From Sphingomonas sp. SORGH_AS_0950 (GTDB taxonomy: Bacteria; Pseudomonadota; Alphaproteobacteria; Sphingomonadales; Sphingomonadaceae), in assembly GCF_030818415.1 (NCBI RefSeq), contig NZ_JAUTAE010000001.1, positions 2,032,001 to 2,096,000 on the forward strand: 64,000 bases of DNA, written 5' to 3'. The notes below the pieces were generated by a model, which made no database searches, was not told where the DNA came from, and was given only the letters and a program-made list of their open reading frames with translations. This document shows, piece by piece, positions 18,904 to 26,594 of the stretch (position 1 is its first letter; each line of letters starts with the position of its first letter). The position numbers were made by a program, and so were the translations under genes.

Positions 18904-19197
18904 ATGGTCGCGCACGATCCCATGCCGGGAATGGAGCGCGAGCTGGCGCTGGCGCTGGCCGAGGAGTTGGTCGACCTGACCCGCTCCCTGGCCGAGCTGG
19001 CCTATGACCTGGGCAGCGACAGCGACACGCTGCGCCGCCACATGGTCAGCATCCAGTCGGTCGACCGGATCACCCAGACCCAGCTCGCCATCGCCGACAT
19101 CCTGCGATCCGACGCGCCGGTGGCCGCGCGGATCGAGGGGGTCACGCTGGAAACGCTGGCGGATCGCCTGCGCGAACGGACCGCGCGCGCCGCCTGA
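18904..19197 (+). CDS. Small helical protein at the end of the chemotaxis operon, function unknown
   Basis: A 97-residue acidic, largely helical protein (MVAHDPMPGMERELALALAE) with no cysteine, signal peptide or membrane segment. The pattern LAEELVDLTRSLAELAYDLGSD then LRRHMVSIQSVDRITQTQLA suggests two or three helices forming a bundle or coiled coil. The start is the ATG at 18904, or a GTG at 18898 that overlaps the stop of the degenerate CheB. Tight coupling to that gene suggests joint function, for example as its partner or a phosphatase-like accessory. I do not recognise the family. Confidence 0.7.
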   Translation: MVAHDPMPGMERELALALAEELVDLTRSLAELAYDLGSDSDTLRRHMVSIQSVDRITQTQLAIADILRSDAPVAARIEGVTLETLADRLRERTARAA

Positions 19198-19221
19198 CCC
19201 CTTATCCGACCCGCCGGGCGA

Positions 19222-19719
19222 TCAGCGCGCGGCCATACGCTCGATCAGCGGGCGCATGCTGCCCAGCCATTGGCGCATCCCGGTGCGGGCCTGCTCGCTC
19301 AGGCTCAACAGCGTCAGCCGACGATCGGTCGGATGCGGCGCATTCTCGAACATCCCCATCGACAACAGCATGTTGATCCAGCGGACCGCCGTGGTGCGCG
19401 GCACGCCCGAGGCGCGATAGCAGGCGCTGGTTTCCACCTGTCGCCCCTCCTCTTCCTCCAGAAAGACGAAGAGCAGCATGTCGAACGCCGGATCGGCGAA
19501 CAGCGACGAATCGAAGAAGCGCCCGATCCCCTCGCGCGCGGAGCGGACCACCCGCCCGATCTCGACCGGCGTGATGCGCGCCTCCGCCTCGGAGCGGACC
19601 AGGGTTTCCACCGCCTCCAGCTCGGCACGAATCCGCCGCAGCCTGTCGTCGATCCCCTCGGACACAGGTTCCGCCCCGATATCGAAGCGGTCGCTCATGA
19701 CCTGCATTCCCCAGCCCAT
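19222..19719 (-). CDS. MarR-like winged-helix transcriptional regulator
   Basis: A DNA-binding protein of about 165 residues. The central part LLFVFLEEEEGRQVETSACYRASGVPRTTAVRWINMLLSMGMFENA is a helix-turn-helix followed by PTDRRLTLLSLSEQARTGMRQWL, the wing and closing helix typical of MarR proteins. The N-terminal helix (DDRLRRIRAELEAVETLVRS) suits dimerisation. Conserved Asp-Arg-Arg (PTDRRL) is the family's wing motif. I chose the ATG at 19719 because GGGGGA lies just before it; ATGs at 19707 and 19698 are alternatives. It converges with the che operon and has no obvious target; its own upstream region is a candidate. Confidence 0.8.
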   Translation of the reverse strand: MGWGMQVMSDRFDIGAEPVSEGIDDRLRRIRAELEAVETLVRSEAEARITPVEIGRVVRSAREGIGRFFDSSLFADPAFDMLLFVFLEEEEGRQVETSACYRASGVPRTTAVRWINMLLSMGMFENAPHPTDRRLTLLSLSEQARTGMRQWLGSMRPLIERMAAR

Positions 19720-19947
19720 TCCATCGATCCCCCAAACCGTCCTTGCGGCGCGTCGCGATATATTCCGGTTATGCCGCGGCGCCACAATTCATGAACGGAA
19801 AGATGTCAGCTAATCTGCCCTAAGTTAATCAGAAACTTGTCCGCAAAGGGGCGAATTTGCTCCCGCTTCGGAGCGATCGGCACGGGAGAGTCCGTCGGAA
19901 ACGCGCTGGAGGCGCGTTTGGGCGGCACCGGCCCGCTCCCCCCACCC

Positions 19948-19979
19948 GGCCTCCCACAGAATATCCTGAATGGGAGGCC
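19948..19979 (-). terminator. Hairpin terminator after the TonB receptor
   Basis: GGCCTCCCA (19948-19956) and TGGGAGGCC (19971-19979) form a perfect 9-bp stem; the 14-base loop (CAGAATATCCTGAA) can pair further. It lies 14 bases beyond the receptor stop on the minus strand. There is no strong U tract. The rest of the gap 19720-19947 shows no gene. Confidence 0.55.
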
Positions 19980-19992
19980 TGCCGCTGAAACG

Positions 19993-22869
19993 TCAGAAGA
20001 ACAGCTTGCGCACCGACAGGCGGACGGTGCGCCCGAGCGGATCGAGATAGCCCGGCTGATAGCCGATCGGCACCGTGCCGGTCGAATCGGTCACCCGCTG
20101 GCGCTGGTTGAACAGATTGTCGACCGACAGGCTGACCCGCATGCCCCGGACCCAGGGATGCGCGCGGACCAGATCGAGCCGCTGGCCCAGATCGGCGAAC
20201 AGGCGGAAATCGACCGTCGCCAGGCTGCCGAAGTCGAGCGCCTGCGGATTGGCCGCCGTGCCGCCATTGACCCGCGTCGCGCTGCGCCAGTTGCCCGAGA
20301 AACGCAGGCCCAGCCCGTTATTGTTATAGCCCGCCTGCGCCTCCAGCTGGTGGCGCGAGCTGCCGCCGCTCGACCCGACCGCATCGCCGCGCAACAGGTC
20401 GAGGACCGGGCCGCCATCGGCGACGGTGACACGGTCGGCGAAGGTCCAGGTGTGATAGAGCGCGAATTGCACACGGCCGCCGCCACGACCGCCGCCGAAG
20501 CCGCCGCCTCCGCGAAAACCGCCACCGCCGCCCGGCCCGCGATCCGGTCCGGCACCACCGGGGCCGCCGGGGCCTCCGGGACTACCGGGGCCGCCGCCCG
20601 GTCCACCGCCGGGCCCCTCGCCACGTGGACCGTCCGGTCCGCCGGGGCCACCGCGCGCGCCGGGGAAAGCCATCCCCGCAAAGGGATTGGGGCCGGTCCC
20701 GGCGCGGAACGCCTCCAGTTCCTTCTGGATCTTGGACTTGATCGGCCTGGAGAAGTTGATCCCCCAGCGCAGCTGCGACCGCTCGGTCCGCGCGAAGTTG
20801 ATCGGGCGCGAATCGACGCGCAGCAGATTGCCCGCCGCATCGCGGGTGAACCGGTCGGGAAAGGCCGCCTCGATCGCGGCGGTGGGCGTCGGGAAGGACG
20901 CGATCGGATCGTCGGTCGAGATGCGGAAATAATTGGCGGTCAGGTTGATGTCGCGGTCGTTCCACGGCTTCACCGTCGCGCCCAGCTTCATGACATGGCG
21001 ATTGTCCGCGACCAGCGCCGGGTTGCCGCCGCTGACCGACGTCACCGTCGCGGTCGTGCCGCTGACATAGTCGAACAGCCGGACATTGGGTGTGGTGATC
21101 GTCGGATTGCCCAGCTGCTGCGGGGTGGGCGCATCCTCCTGATCGGTCCAGGACGCGATGAAGCGCACCCCCTCCAGCGGCGACCAGTTCGCGCCGTAAC
21201 CGACCGTGGTCAGTGTGCCGAAGTCCGACAGATGATCCGCCCCGCCATTGACGTTCAGCGACAGGTCGCCGATCGCGCTCAGGATGCCGCGATCGCGATT
21301 GGCGATGGGGAAGTCGAGATTGACCTGCCCGTTGACGATGTCGCGCGACACCTCGCCGGTCTGGACGGTGCCGAACCGGGTCGAGCGGCTGGAGAAATTA
21401 TTGGTCTCGCCGCCCAGCTTGACGCTGGCCTGCACGTCGCCCGCAGGCAGCGCGAAGACCCGGCCGTTGAGCAGCGCGTCGATCTCGCCGGTCGAGGAGG
21501 TCGACCGCGCATAGTTGCGCGCCGCCAGCCCCAGCCCGTCGAGCGGCCCGAAGGGGTTGGCGGTCGGATCGCCCGCGTTCAACCGCGCCTGAAGCCCCGT
21601 CACGTCCAGCCCGGTGTCGGTGGCGACACGGCTTTCGGTCCGGTCATAGGCGCCGGTCAGCGACCAGCGCCACCGGCCCAGATCGCCGTTGAACACGGTG
21701 CCCAGATGCGCGGTCAGGCCGGTATTGTCCTGGACCAGCGGGCCATAGGCATCGCTCAACCGGCTGATCGTCGCATTGGTCGACAGCGGGGAGTAGGGAT
21801 TGCCCGCCGGCAGCGTCAGGCTGGCCGAGGGCAGGCCGTTCCAGCTGTTGCTCTGCGTCGTCTCCAGCTGCGCGTTGAACGAGGCCGCGACCTTGTCGAA
21901 GATGTTGCGCGCATAGACGATGTTCGCGCCGAACTGGCGCTGCGCCGATTGCAGCGTGCGATAGGGGGTGACGTCGGTGCTGTTAGCCGGGCTCGCCGCC
22001 AGTTGCGCCAGCGTCGGCGCGGCGGTCAGCCCGGTGGGGATGCCGACCACGCTGGGCGTCCGGCCGGTCAGCGCGACCAGCGCCGGATCGCTGCTGACCA
22101 GATTGCCGCCCAGCGCCGCGTTGCTGGCGGGGGCGGTGATATCGCGCTCGGCCTCGATCAGCCGCGACGTTTCCTGATAATCGGCATGGATGCTCAGCCG
22201 CTTGTCGCGCCGGATGGCCAGCCAGTCGAGCCGCCCCTGCCCCTGCGCCGAGCCACCCTCGGTCGGGGCCAGCGCGATCGCCTCGGCCGCCAGCGAGCGG
22301 AAGCGCGGGCGCAGGACGAAGTTCACGACCTTCTGGTCGGGGCGATAGCCGAATTTGAGCGACACTTCCTCGGGCAGGATGTCGACGCGCAGGATCGCCT
22401 CGGTCGGCAGGTCACGAATCTCCTGAAAGCCCGCGATGCGCCGTCCGTTGAGCAGGATCACCGGCGACCCGCCGCGCCCGCTGGTCGTCTGCGGCGCGAG
22501 TTCGGTCAGCAGGTCGGCGACGCTCGACACGCCATAGCTGCGGATGTCGGCGGGGCTCAGCTGCTGGTCGGGCGGGATGTCGCCCGGCACGGTGCCCGGC
22601 GGGCGGCGGCCATTGACGACGACGTCGCCCTCGCCGCCTTCCTCCTCTTCGGCCTCGGCCTGCGGGGCCTGGGCGCCCGAGGTCCGGCCCTGGGGCTTCT
22701 CCGCCTGCGGAGCGGTGGCGACCGGGGCGGCGGCCGCATTTCCGGTAGCCGCATTTCCAGTGGCTGGGGCGGGTGTCGCGGCGGTCGGACCTTGCGGCGT
22801 CGCGGCCTCCTGCGCCTGTGCGATCGCCGGCATGGCACTCGCCAGCATCAAACCCGCCCAAAGCCGCAT
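19993..22869 (-). CDS. TonB-dependent outer membrane receptor with glycine-rich insert
   Basis: Outer membrane active transporter of 958 residues. The signal peptide MRLWAGLMLASAMPAIAQA is followed by an Ala/Pro/Glu-rich spacer and the TonB-box-like DVVVNGRRPPG. The plug runs from SPADIRSYGVSSVADLLTEL through ILLNGRRIAGFQEIRDLP, and the beta-barrel ends at RTVRLSVRKLFF with terminal Phe. About residues 740-810 form an unusual insert made almost only of Gly, Pro, Arg and Asp (GGPGGPDGPRGEGPGGGPGG and then FRGGGGFGGGRGGG) before barrel strands resume at VQFALYHTWTF. The plug (VILLNGRRI, IRDLPTEAIL) resembles receptors of the oar/CarO-like group in sphingomonads. The ATG at 22869 is preceded by AAAAGGGCGAACG. 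Substrate unknown. Confidence 0.88.
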   Translation of the reverse strand: MRLWAGLMLASAMPAIAQAQEAATPQGPTAATPAPATGNAATGNAAAAPVATAPQAEKPQGRTSGAQAPQAEAEEEEGGEGDVVVNGRRPPGTVPGDIPPDQQLSPADIRSYGVSSVADLLTELAPQTTSGRGGSPVILLNGRRIAGFQEIRDLPTEAILRVDILPEEVSLKFGYRPDQKVVNFVLRPRFRSLAAEAIALAPTEGGSAQGQGRLDWLAIRRDKRLSIHADYQETSRLIEAERDITAPASNAALGGNLVSSDPALVALTGRTPSVVGIPTGLTAAPTLAQLAASPANSTDVTPYRTLQSAQRQFGANIVYARNIFDKVAASFNAQLETTQSNSWNGLPSASLTLPAGNPYSPLSTNATISRLSDAYGPLVQDNTGLTAHLGTVFNGDLGRWRWSLTGAYDRTESRVATDTGLDVTGLQARLNAGDPTANPFGPLDGLGLAARNYARSTSSTGEIDALLNGRVFALPAGDVQASVKLGGETNNFSSRSTRFGTVQTGEVSRDIVNGQVNLDFPIANRDRGILSAIGDLSLNVNGGADHLSDFGTLTTVGYGANWSPLEGVRFIASWTDQEDAPTPQQLGNPTITTPNVRLFDYVSGTTATVTSVSGGNPALVADNRHVMKLGATVKPWNDRDINLTANYFRISTDDPIASFPTPTAAIEAAFPDRFTRDAAGNLLRVDSRPINFARTERSQLRWGINFSRPIKSKIQKELEAFRAGTGPNPFAGMAFPGARGGPGGPDGPRGEGPGGGPGGGPGSPGGPGGPGGAGPDRGPGGGGGFRGGGGFGGGRGGGRVQFALYHTWTFADRVTVADGGPVLDLLRGDAVGSSGGSSRHQLEAQAGYNNNGLGLRFSGNWRSATRVNGGTAANPQALDFGSLATVDFRLFADLGQRLDLVRAHPWVRGMRVSLSVDNLFNQRQRVTDSTGTVPIGYQPGYLDPLGRTVRLSVRKLFF

Positions 22870-22911
22870 CGTTCGCCCTTTTCCCAAATCCTGTCGTTGG
22901 GCGTTAGGACG

Positions 22912-22954
22912 CAAATGTCGCACAAATGTGCCGCCCGCGACGACAAATGTCGCA
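22912..22954. promoter_or_regulatory. Three phased CAAATGT repeats upstream of the TonB receptor
   Basis: CAAATGTCGCA occurs at 22912-22922 and again at 22944-22954, and CAAATGTGCCG at 22923-22933. Start-to-start spacing is 11 then 21 bases, about one and two helix turns, 43-85 bases upstream of the receptor start. The spacing fits cooperative binding of a response-regulator-like protein. The regulator is unknown. Confidence 0.5.
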
Positions 22955-22974
22955 GGGATGCGGAGCGATGGTCA

Positions 22975-22996
22975 TTCCTCCCCTTGCGGGGAGGAA
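22975..22996 (-). terminator. Perfect hairpin just after the ferredoxin-NADP reductase gene
   Basis: TTCCTCCCC-TTGC-GGGGAGGAA is a perfect 9-bp stem with a 4-base loop, five bases past the stop on the minus strand. It shares the CTCCCC/GGGGAG core with the intergenic element at 40711-40818. No U tract follows. Confidence 0.6.
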
Positions 22997-23000
22997 CGGG

Positions 23001-23814
23001 TCAGCCCGCGAACGCCTTTTCGATCACATAGGCGCCCGGCTGCGCGTTCGAGCCTTCGGGGAAGCCCATGGCCTCGAACCTGGCGCCCAGCGACTTGATC
23101 ATCTCCATGCTGCCGCACATCATGATCCGGTCGGTCTCGGGGTTGAAGCCGTGCGCGCTGGGGAGCCCGGCGAACAAGCGGCCATCGTCGATCAGCGCGT
23201 CGATGCGGCCGGTGGTGTGGAACGGCTCGCGCGTGACGGTCGGGACGTAATGGAACTTCTCCGCCGCAACCTCGCCCACCAGGGGATCCTCGGCCAGCTT
23301 GCCCGCCAGCTCGTCGTGGAAGGCCAGGTCGCTGACCCGGCGGACCGAGTGGACGATCACCACCTCGTCGAACATGTCATAGATGTCCGGATCGCGCGCG
23401 ACCGACAGGAAGGGGGCCAGGCCCGTGCCGGTCGACAGCATGAACAGCCGCTTGCCGGGCAGCAGCGCATCGGCGACCAGCGTGCCGGTGGGCTTGCGGC
23501 CCAGATAGATATGGTCGGCCCGGCTGCACCTTTTGCAGCTTGCTGGTCAGGGGGCCGTCCTCGACCTTGATCGACAGGAAGTCGAGCTTCTCGTCATAGG
23601 AGGGGCTGGCCACCGAATAGGCGCGGAGCAGCGGCTTGCCGTTGTCGCCCTGCAACCCGATCATCACGAACTCGCCCGAGCGGAAGCGGAAGCTGTCGGG
23701 GCGCGAGATCGCGAAGGAGAAGAGATGCTCGTTCCAGTGATGGACGCTCTGAACCGTCTCGACGCTCAGCGCCGCGGTCGGGGTCAGTTCGGGCAGAACA
23801 GTATCGGTCGACAA
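23001..23814 (-). pseudogene. fpr: Ferredoxin/flavodoxin-NADP reductase interrupted by a one-base frameshift
   Basis: FAD enzyme moving electrons between NADPH and ferredoxin or flavodoxin. The 5' part reads STDTVLPELTPTAALSVETV through RPDSFRFRSGEFVMIGL (FAD region, RAYSVASPSYDEKLDF) to GPLTSKLQKVQPG. The frame then shifts; the 3' part continues MLSTGTGLAPFLSVARDPD (NADP site), MMCGSMEMIKSLG and ends GAYVIEKAFAG. Removing one base of the GG at 23517-23518 restores an unbroken family sequence (VQPGDHIYLGRKPTGTLV). The total is 814 bases, one more than a multiple of three. AAGGAG at 23822-23827 favours a TTG start at 23814; a GTG at 23823 lies too close to it. It could be a real mutation or a sequencing error. 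Confidence 0.85.
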
Positions 23815-23899
23815 ACCACGCACTCCTTGGGGCCCGCCCCGCGCCGCCGGTCGATCGGCGGGCGGGCGAACAGTCAGTTTCGATGAATCGGATGCGCCC

Positions 23900-26185
23900 T
23901 TACCAAGAATAGCGCAGGCTGCCTACAAAGGTCCGCGATGCCCCGTAATAGCAGCCATTGTTGAAGAAACAGCTGGTGATGTGGCGCTTGTCGAACAGAT
24001 TGGCGACATTGGCGGTCAGGCTCAGCCCCTCCATCGCCGGGCTGACCCGGCCCAGGTCATAGCCCAGCATCAGGTCGGCCAGCCAGTAATCGGGCGACTG
24101 GAAACGGCGGACGACCGTCTTCCCGGCCGCGACGGTGGTCGCCGTCCCGTCCGATTCCCCGACATAGCGCAGGCCCGCCCCGATGCTCAGCCCGCCCGGC
24201 GCGCCCGCGATACCCGCCTTGCCCAGATCATAGGACAGGAAGCTCGACGCGCTCCATTGCGGCACGCCCAGCGGCCGGGTGCCGGTCACGCCGCTCAGCT
24301 GGTCGCCGGTGCCGACCACGGGCGACCCCTGCGTCACGCGCGGATCGGTATAGGTCGCCGCCACCGTCACGTCGAAACCGGGGGCCAGCGTGCCGCGCCC
24401 GTCCAGCTCGATCCCGCGGATCGCGACCTCGCCGATCTGCACCTGCGAATTGGTCGGGATATTGCCGGTGCCCGCGTTCGGATCGGCGACCGGCACGTTG
24501 CGGCGACGCAGGTCGAAGGCCGACAGGGTGAACAGCGCGGTCGTGCCGCGTGGCTGGTATTTCAGCCCCGCCTCATATTGGCGGCCCGTGACGGGGGTGA
24601 AGTTGCGCCCGTCCCAGGTGCTGCCCGTCTGCGGCTCGAAACTCTCCGAATAGCTGGCGAAGGGGGCCAGCCCGAACCGGGTCTCGTACAGCGCGCCCAG
24701 CCGGGTGGTGAAGGCGGTCTGGTTCAGGCGCGAGACCGCGTTGGTGTTCAGATTCTGCGTCGTCTGGTTGTAGCTGTCCCAGCGCCCGCTGGCGATCAGT
24801 TGCAGCCCGCCGATCGCGATCTGGTCCTGTAGATAGAGGCCGACCTGATCGCGCTTGGTGTAATTGTGCGTCTGGGTGAGCGGGAAGCTGGGCAGCGGCA
24901 CGCCGTAGACCGGGGCGAACAGGCTGAGGTTGGGGATGTTGAACACCGGGTTCGCGTTCGTGCCGGTGTAGAAGGCCTGATAATTCTCGCCGCGATTATG
25001 CTGCCAGTCGACGCCGCCCAGGATGGTGTGCCGGACCGGCCCGGTATCGAGCTTGCCGACCAGGTGATTGTCGACGGTGAAGGTCTGGAACGCCTCGTCC
25101 GACCCGCCGCCGCCGCGTTGCAGGGTAGAGAGGTCGCTGTTCGCATTGGCGCCGGTGCCGCGCGTCAGGAAGCCCGATCCATAGATTTGCCGATAATGCA
25201 GCCCGATCGCCAGATAGCGCGCGTTCGTCGTCCAGCTCAGCCGGTCGTTCAGGTCGTGGCGGAACAGGATCGTCGCCGATTTCTGCGTCCGGTCGAACGC
25301 CTCATAGGACGGCTCCGACGTGTTGAAATCGACCGGCAGCACACCGAACGGATTGGGCAGCGCCGAGCCATAGACGGGCACACCGCTATACGACCCCGAT
25401 TCGGGATCGCGCTGATAGTTGAGGATCAGCGTGACGCTGGTCGCCTTGTCGGGCGCGAAGGTCAGCATCGGCCGCGCATAGTAACGGCGATTGGCGGTGG
25501 ATCGGATGAAGCCGTCCGATTCCTCGGCCCCCGCGATCATCCGGAACAGCCAGCGATTGTCGGCGTCGAGCGGCTGGTTCACGTCGATGCTGGAGCGCAG
25601 CAGCGCGTAATTGCCCGCCGCCAGCTCGATCCGGCCGCCCGCCCCGGCATAGGGCAGCTTGCTGGTCAGGTTGATCAGCCCGCCCGGCGTGCCCGAGCCA
25701 TAGGTGACGCCCGCCGGGCCCTTCACCACATCGACCGATTCGACCAGATGGAAGTCGACCTGCGGAATGGCATAGACGCCGCCCAGCAGGCGCATCCCGT
25801 CCATGAACACGCCGGGCGAAAAGCCGCGCAGATAGAGCTGGTCGTACCGGGTCGCGACATTGCCGCGCTGGTTGGGCGCGACCCCCGCGACATAGCCCAG
25901 CGCCTGGTTGATCGACAGCGCGTTGCGTCGGGTCAGTTCCCCCTGGTCGATGACCGTGATGCTCTGCGCCGTGGCGATCAGCGGAATGTCGGTCTTGGTG
26001 CCCGAGGCCGCGCTCTTCTTCTCGCGCTGTCCCTCGACCACGATCTCCTCGTTGCGCAGCCGCTGGGGATCGTCGTCCCCCGGAGTGGGCGCGGCGATGG
26101 CAGGTTTGGCGATGGCGGGCCCGGCGACGCCGACAAGGGCGCCCGTGGCGCAGGCCGCCAGCCATGCCGCACGAAATCTCCGCAT
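23900..26185 (-). CDS. TonB-dependent siderophore receptor
   Basis: Outer membrane ferric-siderophore receptor of 761 residues, close to the FhuE/FoxA/FpvA class in length and motifs. After the signal peptide (MRRFRAAWLAACATGALVGV...AIA) comes the TonB box region EEIVVEGQREKKS. The plug has ATAQSITVIDQGELTRRNAL, LYLRGFSPGVFMDGMRLLGG and VDVVKGPAGVTYGSGTPGGLIN, which are signatures of TIGR01783-type siderophore receptors. The barrel ends RTFVGSLRYSW with a terminal aromatic. A Fur-like site lies just upstream and the divergent operon encodes PepSY and DUF3649 proteins, which often accompany siderophore uptake. The siderophore is not determinable. Confidence 0.93.
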   Translation of the reverse strand: MRRFRAAWLAACATGALVGVAGPAIAKPAIAAPTPGDDDPQRLRNEEIVVEGQREKKSAASGTKTDIPLIATAQSITVIDQGELTRRNALSINQALGYVAGVAPNQRGNVATRYDQLYLRGFSPGVFMDGMRLLGGVYAIPQVDFHLVESVDVVKGPAGVTYGSGTPGGLINLTSKLPYAGAGGRIELAAGNYALLRSSIDVNQPLDADNRWLFRMIAGAEESDGFIRSTANRRYYARPMLTFAPDKATSVTLILNYQRDPESGSYSGVPVYGSALPNPFGVLPVDFNTSEPSYEAFDRTQKSATILFRHDLNDRLSWTTNARYLAIGLHYRQIYGSGFLTRGTGANANSDLSTLQRGGGGSDEAFQTFTVDNHLVGKLDTGPVRHTILGGVDWQHNRGENYQAFYTGTNANPVFNIPNLSLFAPVYGVPLPSFPLTQTHNYTKRDQVGLYLQDQIAIGGLQLIASGRWDSYNQTTQNLNTNAVSRLNQTAFTTRLGALYETRFGLAPFASYSESFEPQTGSTWDGRNFTPVTGRQYEAGLKYQPRGTTALFTLSAFDLRRRNVPVADPNAGTGNIPTNSQVQIGEVAIRGIELDGRGTLAPGFDVTVAATYTDPRVTQGSPVVGTGDQLSGVTGTRPLGVPQWSASSFLSYDLGKAGIAGAPGGLSIGAGLRYVGESDGTATTVAAGKTVVRRFQSPDYWLADLMLGYDLGRVSPAMEGLSLTANVANLFDKRHITSCFFNNGCYYGASRTFVGSLRYSW

Positions 26186-26205
26186 GATATTTCCCTTAAC
26201 CGCTA

Positions 26206-26222
26206 TTGATAGTGACTCTCAA
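26206..26222. promoter_or_regulatory. Fur-box-like inverted repeat between the siderophore receptor and the PepSY operon
   Basis: TTGATAGTGACTCTCAA contains the perfect outer dyad TTGA/TCAA and the GATA-T-A-TCTCA core seen in Fur sites (GATAATGATTCTCATTATC type). It is 21 bases upstream of the receptor start and 46 before the divergent gene, so one site could repress both under iron sufficiency. Assignment is by resemblance and context. Confidence 0.55.
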
Positions 26223-26267
26223 ATGCTGCTAAAGCGATGACATCGAGATGACAAGGGGAAAGCGCGG

Positions 26268-26594
26268 GTGGCGTCACGCCAGGCCATGGACGGACAGGCT
26301 CCTTCGGGGTGGCGCGGTGGCGTCGCCATGGGCTGTCGCTGGCTGACCGCTGCGGTCGGCGGCTATGGATTCGTGGTGGCCGCCGCGATGCTGACCGCGC
26401 GCATCCTGCCGGTGTCGGACGCGCAGTCGCGGGTCGAGGCGACCGGATGGCCGATGATCCTGTCCTTCCTGGTCTATGCGGGCGTCGGGCTGTGGGCGCT
26501 GCACGAGATAAGGCTGGCGCGCGTTGCCGCGGTGATCTGGGGCGGCGCGCTGGTCATGGCGGCGCTGCTCTGGTGGCTGGGGGTCCGCGCGTGA
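26268..26594 (+). CDS. DUF3649-like small membrane protein of an iron-uptake operon
   Basis: A 108-residue protein with three hydrophobic helices: WLTAAVGGYGFVVAAAMLTA, WPMILSFLVYAGVGLWALHE and VAAVIWGGALVMAALLWWLG. The first loop (RILPVSDAQSRVEATGWPMI) matches the pattern of small proteins encoded beside siderophore receptors and PepSY proteins. AAGGGGA at 26253-26259 fits the GTG start at 26268; an ATG at 26286 is possible. It overlaps the PepSY gene by four bases. Role unknown; perhaps a subunit or chaperone for siderophore reduction at the inner membrane. Confidence 0.75.
   Translation: MASRQAMDGQAPSGWRGGVAMGCRWLTAAVGGYGFVVAAAMLTARILPVSDAQSRVEATGWPMILSFLVYAGVGLWALHEIRLARVAAVIWGGALVMAALLWWLGVRA

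Noticed and set aside
19837..23031. Long open frame opposite the glycine-insert TonB receptor
   Set aside because: Same composition artefact; the receptor on the minus strand has signal peptide, plug and barrel features.
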